Below the pieces are notes generated by a model. It did not search any database and was not told the origin of the DNA. It saw nothing but the letters and a program-made list of their open reading frames with translations. From Spirosoma endophyticum (lineage in GTDB: Bacteria > Bacteroidota > Bacteroidia > Cytophagales > Spirosomataceae): a stretch of 50,039 nt of DNA. Below, in pieces: positions 26,034 through 35,037 of the stretch. Position 1 is the stretch's first letter; every line of letters starts with the position of its first letter. A program made the position numbers and the translations under genes. Location of the stretch: NCBI RefSeq assembly GCF_900112365.1, contig NZ_FOLQ01000030.1:1-50039 (forward strand). The letters are read 5' to 3'.

Positions 26034-26615
26034 GAGTGAGGCAGGTTCGTGTTTGGTTGACACAATATTAAATACGCTCGTTAGGTCAACAAAATAATGT
26101 TACTGAACGGTTGTTTTTTGCAACTCAGTAATTCACTTTATACTCAATGAGTTACGAATTGTAGACTTCTTTTAGTCACAGGGCCGCAACGGCCGGTACA
26201 CCCTTGCGGCCTTTACGTCGTCAAATGAAAGTGGATAAAAGGGGTAAAAATGGAAAGAGACGATTTCCTAATCGCACCGGCGACCCGGGGCTAAGGATGG
26301 CCCAACTGCAGAAAAGTCATATTTTTCAGAAACTATAAAGTGTGTAAAAGCGTCTCTTCTCTTTTCAGCCCTATTTGTCCACTTTCGGTTGACGATATAC
26401 ACTAACTGTATCCCTGAGTTATGACAAGCGTCCATTTGGCCAAGCCTTTTCGTGAACGAAATCGCCATACCTGTAAATTGTATTTTTTCGAGAAGTAGTA
26501 AATAATTTGTACTTCAGACTTAAAGGCTCAAAAATAGTACATTTAGACTATGACTTTAGCTAGTTTTACAGCACTAGCCCCTAAATCGTAGCAGACATCA
26601 AAGATGCCTTCTTGA
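26034..26615. other. Intergenic region with partial repeat R1e
   Basis: It contains a GGCCGCAA/TTGCGGCC hairpin at about 26181-26212 and the partial repeat R1e (26351-26458). The reverse frame 26268-26468 is an artefact of the repeat. No gene is supported. Confidence 0.45.
26351..26458 (+). repeat. Dispersed repeat R1, copy e (left module decayed)
   Basis: The right module 26429-26458 is well preserved (CGTCCATTTGGCCAAG start, TTTTCGTGAACG end). The left module position shows only a CGTCTCTT...CTTTTC remnant. GTAAATTGTA follows the right module, like the GAAATTGCAC tail of copy c. Confidence 0.6.
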
Positions 26616-27539
26616 TCAAATGTGACTTTTTCTTTTCAGGCCAAAGGTTAGAAATAGCCCTACCAACAGCATCCCAACACCCACACTAATAAAGACGTTT
26701 CCGGTAACTTCAGACTCTTTTACCGAGGTAGAGTCTGGGGTTTGAGGTTCATAGCGCCCCTCCGTTACGGCCAGAATCAGCGCCACCGTTTCAGCCGGCG
26801 CATCCAGTTGTGGCACGTGGCCGCAATTCGAAAACCAGTGAAGCTGTGCGTCAGGAAACAACGCCAAGGCTCGTTTCGCCTGACTGGGCGGACAAATCCG
26901 GTCCTGACGACCCCAGCCAATGACCAGGTTGGGGATGGAGCCAATGGGTGCCCCCTGCTGCGGGGGACCATGAGCCAGACTATCCAGCAGCTTGGTAAAG
27001 CTGGGGGTGGGCAAAAACTCCCGAAATTCATTGAGGGCTACTCCAGCCGGGATCGTCCAGGGATGAGCCGAAAATTGCGCGAACAACAGCGTTCGGCTCA
27101 CCGGATTGCTCACCAGGGGTGGTAAGATCGGTTGGATGAGGCTGGATAATTGAGCCGATAGCCGAACCGACTGGTAAAAATAAGCCACCTGCCAGCCTTG
27201 CCAGAACCCACCCGGGTCCAGAGATATTGCGGCTCCCACCACTTGGCCCCGCCGGGCGAGTTCAAGCACCAACCGGGCTCCCATCGAATTGCCTACCGCA
27301 TCGATGCCCAGCAGTTGGTGCTGGGTTAAAAAGTCGGTTACCGCATCGGCCAGGGTGGGAATGGATACTTCTCCAAGTAGAGCGGGTGATTGACCGAAAC
27401 CGGGTAAATCCAGCGCGATCACATCCCGCTGGGCGGCCAACTCATCCAGGATGAGATCCCAGGCCTTCAGGGAACTCCCCAGGCCATGGAGCAGTAACAG
27501 GGGTTTCCCGGACCCACGCCGGACATAATTCAGGCTCAT
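26616..27539 (-). CDS. Alpha/beta hydrolase with C-terminal membrane anchor
   Basis: A 307-aa alpha/beta hydrolase. LLLLHGLGSSLKAWD holds the HG oxyanion motif, LDLPGFGQS the second strand, GNSMGARL the nucleophile elbow with Ser85, and NCGHVPQLDAPAE the catalytic His; the Asp is probably in GWGRQDRICPP. After the enzyme domain a linker leads to a single C-terminal membrane span (VFISVGVGMLLVGLFLTFGL) ending with KRKSHI, so the enzyme is tethered to the membrane. There is no signal peptide, so the domain likely faces the cytoplasm. Substrate is unknown. The tail anchor is an unusual addition to this common family. Confidence 0.85.
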   Translation of the reverse strand: MSLNYVRRGSGKPLLLLHGLGSSLKAWDLILDELAAQRDVIALDLPGFGQSPALLGEVSIPTLADAVTDFLTQHQLLGIDAVGNSMGARLVLELARRGQVVGAAISLDPGGFWQGWQVAYFYQSVRLSAQLSSLIQPILPPLVSNPVSRTLLFAQFSAHPWTIPAGVALNEFREFLPTPSFTKLLDSLAHGPPQQGAPIGSIPNLVIGWGRQDRICPPSQAKRALALFPDAQLHWFSNCGHVPQLDAPAETVALILAVTEGRYEPQTPDSTSVKESEVTGNVFISVGVGMLLVGLFLTFGLKRKSHI

Positions 27540-27795
27540 ATGTATTGATCAATAGGTCTCCTTAGCACTGCGTTCCTCAACGTACTATGAACGGCTGAAT
27601 AGGCTGATAGTTTAAGACATTCGCCTACTTGGTGAAGTTGTGTATGATCTGCATCATCTAATCACTCAATAAGCCTTGTTTATACCTATAAATAAGTCCA
27701 TGAACAGACCTTATACTAATGCTTTTTAAGTAGTAAGAACCAATTAACATTCTGTATATATGCAAAATCCCACCTTCCAGCTTATTTCAATTAGC

Positions 27796-28182
27796 TTACT
27801 TCTTATTAAACCACTGAATGTACTCTAGTATGTTATTATCGGGATCAGTGAAATAAACCCAAGTTTCCTCATTCTCGATCAGCAGTGGTCCTTTTACAAT
27901 AGGAATGCCCTTGGCCTTTAAATCTGCCAAGGCGGCTGACATATCACTGACTTCCAGACAATAATGAGGACAGAAGGGTTTTTTGACCGCTGGAATGATA
28001 TACTCATTGGTTAAATCTTGGATAAGCTCTAAGCGGGCGGTGCTCAGCGATAAAAACGCATATTCTTCCCGCTCTTCTTGGTTGACAGCTCGGTGATCCA
28101 GATGGAAGCCTAACTTCTCAGTATAAAACGTAATGGCTTCATCCATCCCTTTGACCTGAAACCCACAGTGATCTGCTTTCAT
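27796..28182 (-). CDS. VOC family protein (glyoxalase/bleomycin resistance/dioxygenase)
   Basis: A 128-aa protein with two beta-alpha-beta-beta-beta modules. Likely metal ligands are H5 (KADHCGFQV), E52 (ARLELIQDL), H73 (CPHYCLEVSD) and E120 (NNILEYIQWF), the arrangement of lactoylglutathione lyase-like VOC proteins. FYTEKLGF and YFTDPDNNILE are the usual family motifs. It may act as a glyoxalase, dioxygenase or resistance protein; the substrate cannot be told. It stands alone on the minus strand. Confidence 0.88.
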   Translation of the reverse strand: MKADHCGFQVKGMDEAITFYTEKLGFHLDHRAVNQEEREEYAFLSLSTARLELIQDLTNEYIIPAVKKPFCPHYCLEVSDMSAALADLKAKGIPIVKGPLLIENEETWVYFTDPDNNILEYIQWFNKK

Positions 28183-28324
28183 GATAGTAATGTTTTGAAG
28201 TAGGCTAAGAAGTAGCTACGATGTGGAGCAAAGGTAAGCCGCTATCCAGCTGAAAAAGGATGTTGTGTTGGTCGGTTCTGATATGATATTACCTTACTGA
28301 TTAGCTCTGAGCGAAAGTCCCTTA

Positions 28325-28393
28325 CGTATGCGCCGGATGACGTTGGACAGGTATAAAAACGAGATGTCCCTTTTAACGCTCCCAAGTGAGACG
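28325..28393 (+). repeat. Dispersed hairpin repeat R2, diverged copy
   Basis: GACGTTGGACAGGTATAAAAA matches GGCGTTGGACAGATATTAAAAA near 30764, and AACGCTCCCAAGTGAGACG with ATTATGC after it matches the copy at 19000. The left hairpin arm has lost complementarity. Confidence 0.5.
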
Positions 28394-28502
28394 ATTATGC
28401 TTCCTTAAGTATGAACCCCAGCTTGGGCTTTTGCTATTGCACTACCTCTCGTATTCCCGGAAATAGCGCACAATTCACCAAAATAGCCATTGACCCCCAT
28501 CA

Positions 28503-28533
28503 GAAAGGCCCGATCGTCTAGACCGAGCCTTTT
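28503..28533. terminator. Bidirectional hairpin terminator
   Basis: AAAGGC and GCCTTT pair with additional CG pairs inside the stem, and TTTTT follows on the + strand. It lies 27 bp beyond the stop of the leftward flavin monooxygenase gene. Confidence 0.65.
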
Positions 28534-28559
28534 TATGGTTTCTATAGTATTCAGGGGGT

Positions 28560-29786
28560 TTAAATTAATGAGGACGACTCCCGGTAGTCAGGTAGTACAA
28601 TCCCGTCGTCCTGACTTTCTTTCTTCGATTTAGCTGATGTGAACAGGCCAAACACCCCCTGAACGGGCTTGCTGGCGACAATACCCGCCACGGTGTTGAG
28701 CAGCGAGACGCCCAACGGCGTCCGGGGATACACTAACCAGGGTACGCCGGGCGGCAATTTCTGGACTTCCTCCACGTAGGGACGCATGCGCTTTTCATAG
28801 GCCATAAAGGCCGCCTGATAGTCTTGCTGGCTGGCCAGCTCACCAGCCAGCAGGTACGCCCCCACCATGGCCAGGGTCGTGCCTTTTCCCGTTAGGGGCG
28901 TGGGACAGTAAGCGGCATCTCCAATCATGCCCACGCGGCCGATAAACCAGCGGGGGGCTTTAATCTGCCCCACCTTGTCAAAATAAACGTCGGAGACTTC
29001 ATCCAAGGCGTTGACAATCCGCTCGGTTTCCCATCCCGCCCCCGCTAAGGTATCCTTAAGCAGTTGTTTTTGATCGGCGGATGAGAAGTTGTCATAGGCT
29101 TGCTCAGCGGCCAGAAAAGCCACTGACGCCCGTATGGTACCCTGATTATCAGGGCGCAGCATCACGATTCGGCGGTCTACAGCAGTATACCAGCGCCACC
29201 AGTCGTTGTCGGTTTCCTGCCGGGGAATTGTCAGGTAAGCCGTATAGAGGCCCAGGTATTCGAAGATGGGCTCCTGGCCAAACATCAATCGGCGGGTACG
29301 CGAACGGATGCCATCGGCGGCTATGACGAACTGGAACGTATCTGTCTTCCCACTGGCGAAGGTGACCCTCACCTGGTCGGGCTGCTGCTCTAAAGCCGTA
29401 ATCGAATCCCCAAACCAATAGGTTACGTTTTGTTTGGTGCGCTCGTAGAGGATGCTCACCAGATCGCCCCGGATAATTTCTAATTCCTGGGTACCACTCA
29501 TAGCCCCCTCTTTCGGAAAGGCCGCGGCCACCTGATTATCCTGACCGATGAGCTGAAGTCCCAACTCCCCCGTATTGGCTGCCCGGATAGCTTCTTCGAT
29601 GCCCATTTTTCGGGCAATATGCTTGGCTGGGCCGTTGACGTCAATGTTCTGACCACCCAGGCGTAACCCTGGAGCCCGTTCAACGACGGTGACCATAAAT
29701 CCGTATTTAGCCAGCCAAAAAGCCAGCGTAGGACCCGCAATACTAGCTCCTGAGATGAGCACCTTCTTGGATTTGGGAGTTGTCAT
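28560..29786 (-). CDS. FAD-dependent monooxygenase (TetX/PHBH-like)
   Basis: Class A flavoprotein monooxygenase of 408 aa from the preferred ATG 29786 (MTTPKSKKVLISGASIAGPT). The Rossmann loop GASIAG is at 13-18, followed by the acidic strand end VVERAP. The mid-protein FAD motif is FVIAADGIRSRTRRLMFG, and the second flavin loop is GMIGDAAYCPTPLTGKGTTL. Members hydroxylate aromatic or polycyclic compounds with NAD(P)H; some inactivate tetracycline or rifamycin. It is divergent from a MarR regulator (140 bp apart), a common arrangement for inducible detoxification. Substrate is unproven. Confidence 0.9.
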   Translation of the reverse strand: MTTPKSKKVLISGASIAGPTLAFWLAKYGFMVTVVERAPGLRLGGQNIDVNGPAKHIARKMGIEEAIRAANTGELGLQLIGQDNQVAAAFPKEGAMSGTQELEIIRGDLVSILYERTKQNVTYWFGDSITALEQQPDQVRVTFASGKTDTFQFVIAADGIRSRTRRLMFGQEPIFEYLGLYTAYLTIPRQETDNDWWRWYTAVDRRIVMLRPDNQGTIRASVAFLAAEQAYDNFSSADQKQLLKDTLAGAGWETERIVNALDEVSDVYFDKVGQIKAPRWFIGRVGMIGDAAYCPTPLTGKGTTLAMVGAYLLAGELASQQDYQAAFMAYEKRMRPYVEEVQKLPPGVPWLVYPRTPLGVSLLNTVAGIVASKPVQGVFGLFTSAKSKKESQDDGIVLPDYRESSSLI

Positions 29787-29877
29787 AACTATGAAACGAG
29801 TATCAATCAAAACCAAAACGTACCTTTACTTAGCTAGCTTGGCAACTTGTTTACTGATCTAGCTACGCATCAAAAGA

Positions 29878-29921
29878 ACTATATCGTATTTGTTTAAGTT
29901 CTATTAGTACGAAAATATAGT
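29878..29921. promoter_or_regulatory. Interrupted palindrome, candidate MarR operator
   Basis: ACTATAT-CGTA on the left is mirrored by TACG-AAA-ATATAGT on the right, in the 140-bp divergent interval and ending 5 bp before the MarR start codon. MarR proteins bind palindromes in such positions and repress both genes. The operator role is inferred. Confidence 0.5.
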
Positions 29922-29926
29922 AATTT

Positions 29927-30550
29927 ATGGCCTATACATCGGCGATTCCTGTCCTGACGGCATGGGAACGTTTTACCGAAGACCATCCCCAGGGCAGTCT
30001 GCGGGAATTTGCTGGCTGGTTGCTTCATCACCTTGACCCTTTGCGGCAAACGCCCCCCTTACCCGATTCTGAACCCGTGCTCAAGTCAGGTCAGCGGCTG
30101 TCGGAAGCCTTCGGGGATGATGATTTTTTGACCTCTTTTTTTGTTGGTCGGCTGAATCGGTACGCCAAATCCTATGCCAAGCCCATTATGGTGGAGCATG
30201 GTTTCGCTAGTGCCGACGAATTTCTGTTTCTGTCATTAATTGCCCAGATGAACATGCCCACCAAGAAGGAAGTGTGCATTGCCAATGCGACCGAGTTTAC
30301 CACTGGGGTTGATATTCTGCGCCGATTGCTTAAACACGGCTTGATTCAGGAGACCCCCGATGAACGCGACGGGCGGGCCAAACGGCTGTCTTTAACGGAC
30401 AAGGGCCTGGGTATTGTTCATCAAGTGTACGAACAATTGGCTCATCTTCAAAGCAGCGTACTGGCCGATTTGGACGAGGTGGAGCGGATGCATTTTTTAC
30501 AAACCTTGAAGTATTTGAACAACTATCATTTTCAGTTTTATAAGCCCTAA
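29927..30550 (+). CDS. MarR family transcriptional regulator
   Basis: A 207-aa winged-helix regulator. The N-terminal 80 residues form an extension with dimerisation helices. The DNA-binding core is FLFLSLIAQMNMPTKKEVCI, the recognition helix lies around TTGVDILRRLLKHGLIQETP, and the wing is DERDGRAKRLSLTDKGLGIV, the most diagnostic MarR motif. It probably represses the divergent flavin monooxygenase and itself through the palindrome just upstream, and is released by a small-molecule ligand. A terminator hairpin follows at 30587. Confidence 0.9.
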   Translation: MAYTSAIPVLTAWERFTEDHPQGSLREFAGWLLHHLDPLRQTPPLPDSEPVLKSGQRLSEAFGDDDFLTSFFVGRLNRYAKSYAKPIMVEHGFASADEFLFLSLIAQMNMPTKKEVCIANATEFTTGVDILRRLLKHGLIQETPDERDGRAKRLSLTDKGLGIVHQVYEQLAHLQSSVLADLDEVERMHFLQTLKYLNNYHFQFYKP

Positions 30551-30586
30551 TGGGCTGATGAACCAAGTAGCTATATGTAAGTACCC

Positions 30587-30613
30587 CTTGCCTGACAACT
30601 AGGCAAGAATTTT
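30587..30613 (+). terminator. Hairpin terminator after MarR gene
   Basis: CTTGCCT/AGGCAAG stem (7 bp) with a 7-nt loop, followed by AATTTTA, 36 bp after the stop. Confidence 0.65.
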
Positions 30614-30747
30614 ACAGTAGCGTATAAGCTGTCGAGAAAAAGACCGCTAAGTCAGCCTTGAGAAAGGCGGTACGCTCTTGATCTTTTAAGCTTTGATTTC
30701 ATCTACTTGAGCAAAGGTGTTGACGCTAAGCAACAGGACGATTGACG

Positions 30748-31109
30748 CCGTATGCTACTAATGGCGTTGGACAGATATTAAAAAATCACTGTCTCACAAT
30801 TCGCTCCTATTACTTAATAGTTATTGGACGCCTGAAAGGCATTTTGTTTTTCTGGTTACGTTCATCATAGGTGAGCAGAGGTGCTAATTATGGGCCAATA
30901 GCCAATCTAAGTTTGTCCTTGAATTGTATTTTACCATTAAATAGAATTAAGTATGCTATACCCATACCCTTTCAAGATGTTGCACTTTTTATAGTGACCT
31001 TCCATAAAAGACGACCTTTTCGTGGACGAATTATGGCCTTCAAAACCTGGGTTATTCTATCTTACTGAATTTATGCTGGCGTTCACTTGGTCAAGGGTTT
31101 TCGTGAACG
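30748..31109 (+). repeat. Composite repeat: R2 module followed by dispersed repeat R1, copy f (near full length)
   Basis: The R2 part is at 30748-30811 (CCGTATGCTACTAATGGCGT, CTGTCTCACAATTCGCTCC). The R1 part starts near 30833 (GAAAGGCATTTTGTTTTTC). Left module 30999-31028 has arms CTTCCAT/GTGGACG; right module 31080-31109 has perfect arms CGTTCAC/GTGAACG. Module starts are 81 bp apart. The 51-nt linker matches copy c closely. Confidence 0.85.
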
Positions 31110-31718
31110 ATTTTCAAACGCACTTCTTTGTAGTGGTAGCTGATTGAGTTTATATAATTATCAGCAACTTGTGATCTTTCGAAATTGTACATTTCCTCTT
31201 CCATCAAAAACTACTTCATGGCCAGTACTGTATGGGTTAATTGCATGAATAACCAGTCAATTGGTTTACAAACTTATCGGCTGCCATTGCATGAGACACG
31301 GTTCCGTTCTGGCCTGTAACCAGTTGAGACGCCAAGCGCAGTAGAGAAATAGGGACAGTATAGCTTCTCCCAACCATCAGCTTCCCCAACTAACCGGACC
31401 TTGAATGTATCCGTGAGCGGGCAATTTACTCGTCCGGTTTGGTCAAGCTAGAGCCGATTGAAGATCCTCTCCGAATGAGGCCATACCGAATGTGGGGAAA
31501 GGGGAATCATTGGGCCGCCTAGTGGGTCGCTGGTACCCTGAAGTAGACAAGGGCCTTACGATAAGAAAACATTTTTTTTTAAACAACTCGCTTAAACACG
31601 TGTTATGTCGAGCGAATGACGGTTTTTGTATACGTTCCTGTCGCCTGGTTGCCCAGTTGGGATCACTTCCTCCGGACGAACCGCTCCTGCCGGATGTAGG
31701 GATCTTTCCTGTTCAATC
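31110..31718. other. Intergenic region upstream of the histidine kinase
   Basis: It contains an ACCGGAC/GTCCGGT inverted repeat at about 31392-31438. The frames starting at 31492 and the upstream extension of the kinase frame from 31626 do not look like protein. No gene is supported. Confidence 0.4.
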
Positions 31719-32984
31719 ATGATAGTCCCTACCCACTCAGAGTCGGCTCCACTAAGCCAACTCGCTTCCTTTCTGGCCGCCCGGCGCGAGTCCCTGCTAG
31801 CCAACTGGCGAACTGCTTGTGAGACCGATCCGGGCTTGAGAAGCGTCAACCGCTTGAGCCCCGACGAGTTTGCCAACAAAGTTCCGTTCATGCTCAATGT
31901 GCTCCAGCAGCAGTTGCAGCATCAGGATGAAGAAGCCCAGGTGGACCGCTTGGCCGCGGAGCATGGCCTGCTGCGCTGGCATAAGGGCTATGTACTTTCC
32001 GAATTGTTGGCCGAAATGCACTATTTAGGCCAGAGTATGCTGGCCGAACTGGGGGCCTTCTGGCAACTTTACCCCTCAACCGATTGCCCAATGATTACGC
32101 GGGCCTATGAACACATCTTTGCGTTTGCCAATCAGATCAACACCGGCAGTGTGAGCCAGTTTACCGACTTACAACGCACGGCGGCAGTCAGCCGGGTCAA
32201 CGTACTGGAAAAAGCCCTGGCGGAACTTCAGGCCCTCAGCCAGCAACGCCTGGAGATCCTGCGCCATTCCTCCCATGACCTGCGGGGTAGCTTTGGGGCC
32301 ATTCAGGGAGCTGCTTCTCTACTGGAACTGGTGATCGACTCCCAACAGGAGCGTAAACAGATGCTGGACATGTTGCTGCGAAACCTGACTACCTGCCGCT
32401 CGCTGGTTACCCAGTTGATGGACCTGGCCCGCTTAGAAGCCGGCCAGGAAGCCCTGCACCTTCAGCCCCTGGATGCGGGTCAGTTGTTGACCAGTCTCGT
32501 AGCGAGTTACCAGCCGCTGGCCACCGAGCGGGGACTTTTACTCAAAGCGGACGGGCCGACCAGCTTGCCGGTCGAGTGTGATCCCCTTCAGCTTCAGCGC
32601 ATTATTCAGAACTTGGTGCTCAACGCCCTTAAGCATACGCCTACGGGCTGGGTATCGGTTAGCTGGAGTCGAGAGAATGAGTCTCGCTGGACGGTCAGCG
32701 TGCAGGATTCAGGACCGGGCTTGCCCACCGCTACTCGGGCGGGTTCACGCCCCCACTGGGGAGGGGACTCCCCTGAAACCACCGCGGCCGTTGATTTTGC
32801 CGATACTCAGCCAGCGGCTGCCGCCCTTTCATCCCACTCCGGGTTTGCCCACCAGGGGGAAGGCGTGGGCTTATCCATCGTCAAGGGCTTGTGTGAACTG
32901 TTACGGGCTAGTCTGGAAATCGACAGCAGGCCAGGCGTAGGCACGCTGTTTCGAATACGGCTGTCCATTCAGGAGCAGGTTTGA
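31719..32984 (+). CDS. Soluble sensor histidine kinase with RsbRD_N-like sensor domain
   Basis: The start at 31719 (MIVPTHSESAPLSQLASFLA) is preferred because the 31 residues encoded upstream are not conserved-looking. Residues about 15-145 form an RsbRD_N-type helical domain (LLANWRTACETDPGL, GLLRWHKGYVLSELLAEMHY). HisKA has the phospho-acceptor H186 in SSHDLRGSFGAIQGAASLL. The HATPase domain shows the N box NLVLNALKHTPTG, the G1 box VQDSGPGLP and the G2 box GEGVGLSIVKGL. A Pro/Ala/Ser-rich insert sits between G1 and G2 (about 335-390). No membrane span is present. The partner response regulator is not adjacent, so it is an orphan kinase. Confidence 0.9.
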   Translation: MIVPTHSESAPLSQLASFLAARRESLLANWRTACETDPGLRSVNRLSPDEFANKVPFMLNVLQQQLQHQDEEAQVDRLAAEHGLLRWHKGYVLSELLAEMHYLGQSMLAELGAFWQLYPSTDCPMITRAYEHIFAFANQINTGSVSQFTDLQRTAAVSRVNVLEKALAELQALSQQRLEILRHSSHDLRGSFGAIQGAASLLELVIDSQQERKQMLDMLLRNLTTCRSLVTQLMDLARLEAGQEALHLQPLDAGQLLTSLVASYQPLATERGLLLKADGPTSLPVECDPLQLQRIIQNLVLNALKHTPTGWVSVSWSRENESRWTVSVQDSGPGLPTATRAGSRPHWGGDSPETTAAVDFADTQPAAAALSSHSGFAHQGEGVGLSIVKGLCELLRASLEIDSRPGVGTLFRIRLSIQEQV

Positions 32985-33021
32985 AGGCCACCACTGCCGT
33001 CCCGTTGAGGTGGCCTTCAAA
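32980..33021 (+). terminator. Rho-independent terminator overlapping the kinase stop codon
   Basis: A 13-bp perfect stem TTTGAAGGCCACC/GGTGGCCTTCAAA includes the TGA stop of the kinase. No T tract follows, so it could also act as an mRNA-stabilising hairpin. Confidence 0.6.
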
Positions 33022-33865
33022 CCACGTAGGGATATCCCTTCCTGTTTCTTCCAGCCCTAAAGCAGGCTTTGCGTTAGCCTTAGTTAACGAACGGGTAATG
33101 GCTGGGGCTTGACCCTATAAACGCTTGCTCCCTGCTGATAGTCCGGACCCACATCAGCTACATTGACGGAGGAGACTAGGCTGGGAAAGGCTGCTATTTG
33201 CCTAGCAGTCATTCGTTGGCTGTAGTTCTTACTAACCGGTGACCAGACTACTCCAGGTAGACCAACGGCAGGGTCCATTCTTTTAGATGAGTCCGTACCC
33301 TCATTTTTTCAGTTCAGTTTTAACTTTCTCATTAAACAAAAGTTGTTCCAGGCAAGTCGGCGACTCGACAGAGGTGGGTGGATCCCACGTGAAGCAAATT
33401 GCCAAAAGGAGTCGCCACTACGTTCCAGACGATGCTGATAGCGGCCGCTATCAGAGCCACAATGCGCAGTCGACCGAAACCCAACCCGTCGGCTGCCGGC
33501 CACCAAGTGAAGGAGCTTGTCTTACGAGACAGGAAGTATCTGTGAATCAGGTACACGATGGGCAGTTGTTGCTCAGTCGGAAGGGAGATCGCATACGGAT
33601 CGTGTGGATGGGCTTACCCCATACCACCAACACGCCCTTTTGATAACCCAGAAGCTTCACTTCAGGAGCCTGGGTGCTTGTAGTGGAAATATGAGTCATT
33701 TGATGTTGCTCCTCCTCGACCTACGTTTCTGGTAGGTAGCCAGCAGGGCATGGCGGCTGATGGAAACGAAACGGTTCCATTACCAGCTCTTAGGGTAACC
33801 CCCATGCGGCCTGACAGCTTGTAGTACTCAGTAAACCAGCTCAATCACGTTTAACGACAGGTAGT
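33022..33865. other. Region without a recognisable intact gene
   Basis: Short minus-strand frames look partly protein-like: 33084-33278 (SSVNVADVGPDYQQGASVYR) and 33332-33556 with a hydrophobic segment (LRIVALIAAAISIVWNVVAT). None has a family match I can name. They may be remnants of one or two degraded genes. The promoter of the alcohol dehydrogenase operon must lie near the right end. Confidence 0.35.
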
Positions 33866-35026
33866 ATGTTAGCAATGAATTTTCGCGGTCCCCGCCAAAT
33901 CAGGCTAGACCGTAACAAGCCCGAGCCGGAAATCAAGCATCCCTATGATGCCATTGTCCGGGTCACCCGATCTCTGGTTTGCGGCTCAGACCTGCACCTG
34001 TATCACGGTCGTGTGCCCGATACCCGGGTGGGCATGACCTTTGGCCATGAGTTTACCGGCATAATCGAAGAGGTAGGCTCAGGCGTGCAAAAACTGAACG
34101 TGGGTGACCACGTACTCGTGCCGTTTAACGTTGCCTGCGGCACCTGTCCGCATTGCAAGCAGGAACTCTACGGCAACTGCAATGAGTCAAATCCGCAAGC
34201 CACAGCCGTCGGCGGCTTTTTTGGCTATGCGCACACAGGCGGTGGCTATGATGGCGGACAGGCCGAATACGTTCGGGTACCGTACGCCGATGTGAGCCCC
34301 ACCAAAATTCCCAAAGGAATGGACCTGGAAAACGCCGTCCTGCTGACCGACGTGGTGCCCACTGGCTATCAGGCGGCCGAGCAGGGCGGCATCCAAAAAG
34401 GCGATACCGTGGTGGTGTTTGGGGCCGGGCCGGTCGGTCTGATGGCAGCCCGCTTTGCCTGGTTTTTCGGGGCTACCCGCGTCATTGTGATTGACCACGT
34501 AGAATATCGCCTGGAGTTTGCCCGCAAGTTTTCCTTTGCCGAGGCTTACAACTACCGGGACATGAAAGACCCGGTGTTGTTCGTAAAAAAAGCCACCGAT
34601 TACTTTGGCGCTGACGTTTGTATTGATGCGGTGGGCTGCGATGCTTCAGGCAGTGCCTTGCAAGACCTTACCGGCAAAGGCCTACTCCTGCAAGCCGGCA
34701 GTGCCACGGCCCTGCACTGGGCGATTAACTCCGTTAAAAAAGGCGGCATTGTTTCCATCATTGGCGTATACGGTCCTCCCTGGAACCTGGCACCCATTGG
34801 CAGTCTGATGAACAAAGGGATTACCCTACGGGCCAACCAGGCCTCGGTGAAACGGCTGCTGCCCAAGCTGATTGATCACATCATGAGCGGCCGAATCAAT
34901 CCCAAGGAAATCATTACCCACCGGCTACCGCTGGAAGAAGTGTCCGATGCCTACCGCATGTTTTCCAGTAAGCTGGACCACATTATCAAACCCTTATTAA
35001 TTCCGCCACGTGCCCATGCGGCTTAA
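33866..35026 (+). CDS. Zinc-dependent alcohol dehydrogenase (formaldehyde dehydrogenase-like)
   Basis: Medium-chain dehydrogenase of 386 aa. Catalytic zinc residues are C39 (VCGSDLHLYHG) and H61-E62 (GHEFTG). The structural zinc uses C91, C94, C97 and C105 (CGTCPHCKQELYGNC). The cofactor loop GAGPVG is at 186-191, followed by VIVIDHVEYRLEFA, whose Asp favours NAD over NADP. Extra length and the AVGCDASG region resemble glutathione-independent formaldehyde dehydrogenase-like enzymes. It is the first gene of a two-gene operon with the 181-aa membrane-anchored protein 11 bp downstream. Physiological substrate is unknown. Confidence 0.9.
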   Translation: MLAMNFRGPRQIRLDRNKPEPEIKHPYDAIVRVTRSLVCGSDLHLYHGRVPDTRVGMTFGHEFTGIIEEVGSGVQKLNVGDHVLVPFNVACGTCPHCKQELYGNCNESNPQATAVGGFFGYAHTGGGYDGGQAEYVRVPYADVSPTKIPKGMDLENAVLLTDVVPTGYQAAEQGGIQKGDTVVVFGAGPVGLMAARFAWFFGATRVIVIDHVEYRLEFARKFSFAEAYNYRDMKDPVLFVKKATDYFGADVCIDAVGCDASGSALQDLTGKGLLLQAGSATALHWAINSVKKGGIVSIIGVYGPPWNLAPIGSLMNKGITLRANQASVKRLLPKLIDHIMSGRINPKEIITHRLPLEEVSDAYRMFSSKLDHIIKPLLIPPRAHAA

Positions 35027-35037
35027 CCCCTTATCGT

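Larger units (their letters stand above)
28183..28559. other. Intergenic region with R2 repeat and terminator
   Basis: It holds the promoter side of the VOC gene, a diverged R2 repeat (28325-28393) and a hairpin terminator (28503-28533). No gene is supported. Confidence 0.45.

Noticed and set aside
15117..31109. CRISPR array interpretation of the 30-nt modules
   Set aside because: Only two modules occur per locus, the 51-nt interval is conserved between copies rather than variable, and no cas genes are present.
31626..31718. N-terminal extension of the RsbRD_N kinase (31 extra residues)
   Set aside because: The extension is Cys/Pro-rich and unlike the family; the internal ATG at 31719 starts just ahead of the sensor domain.
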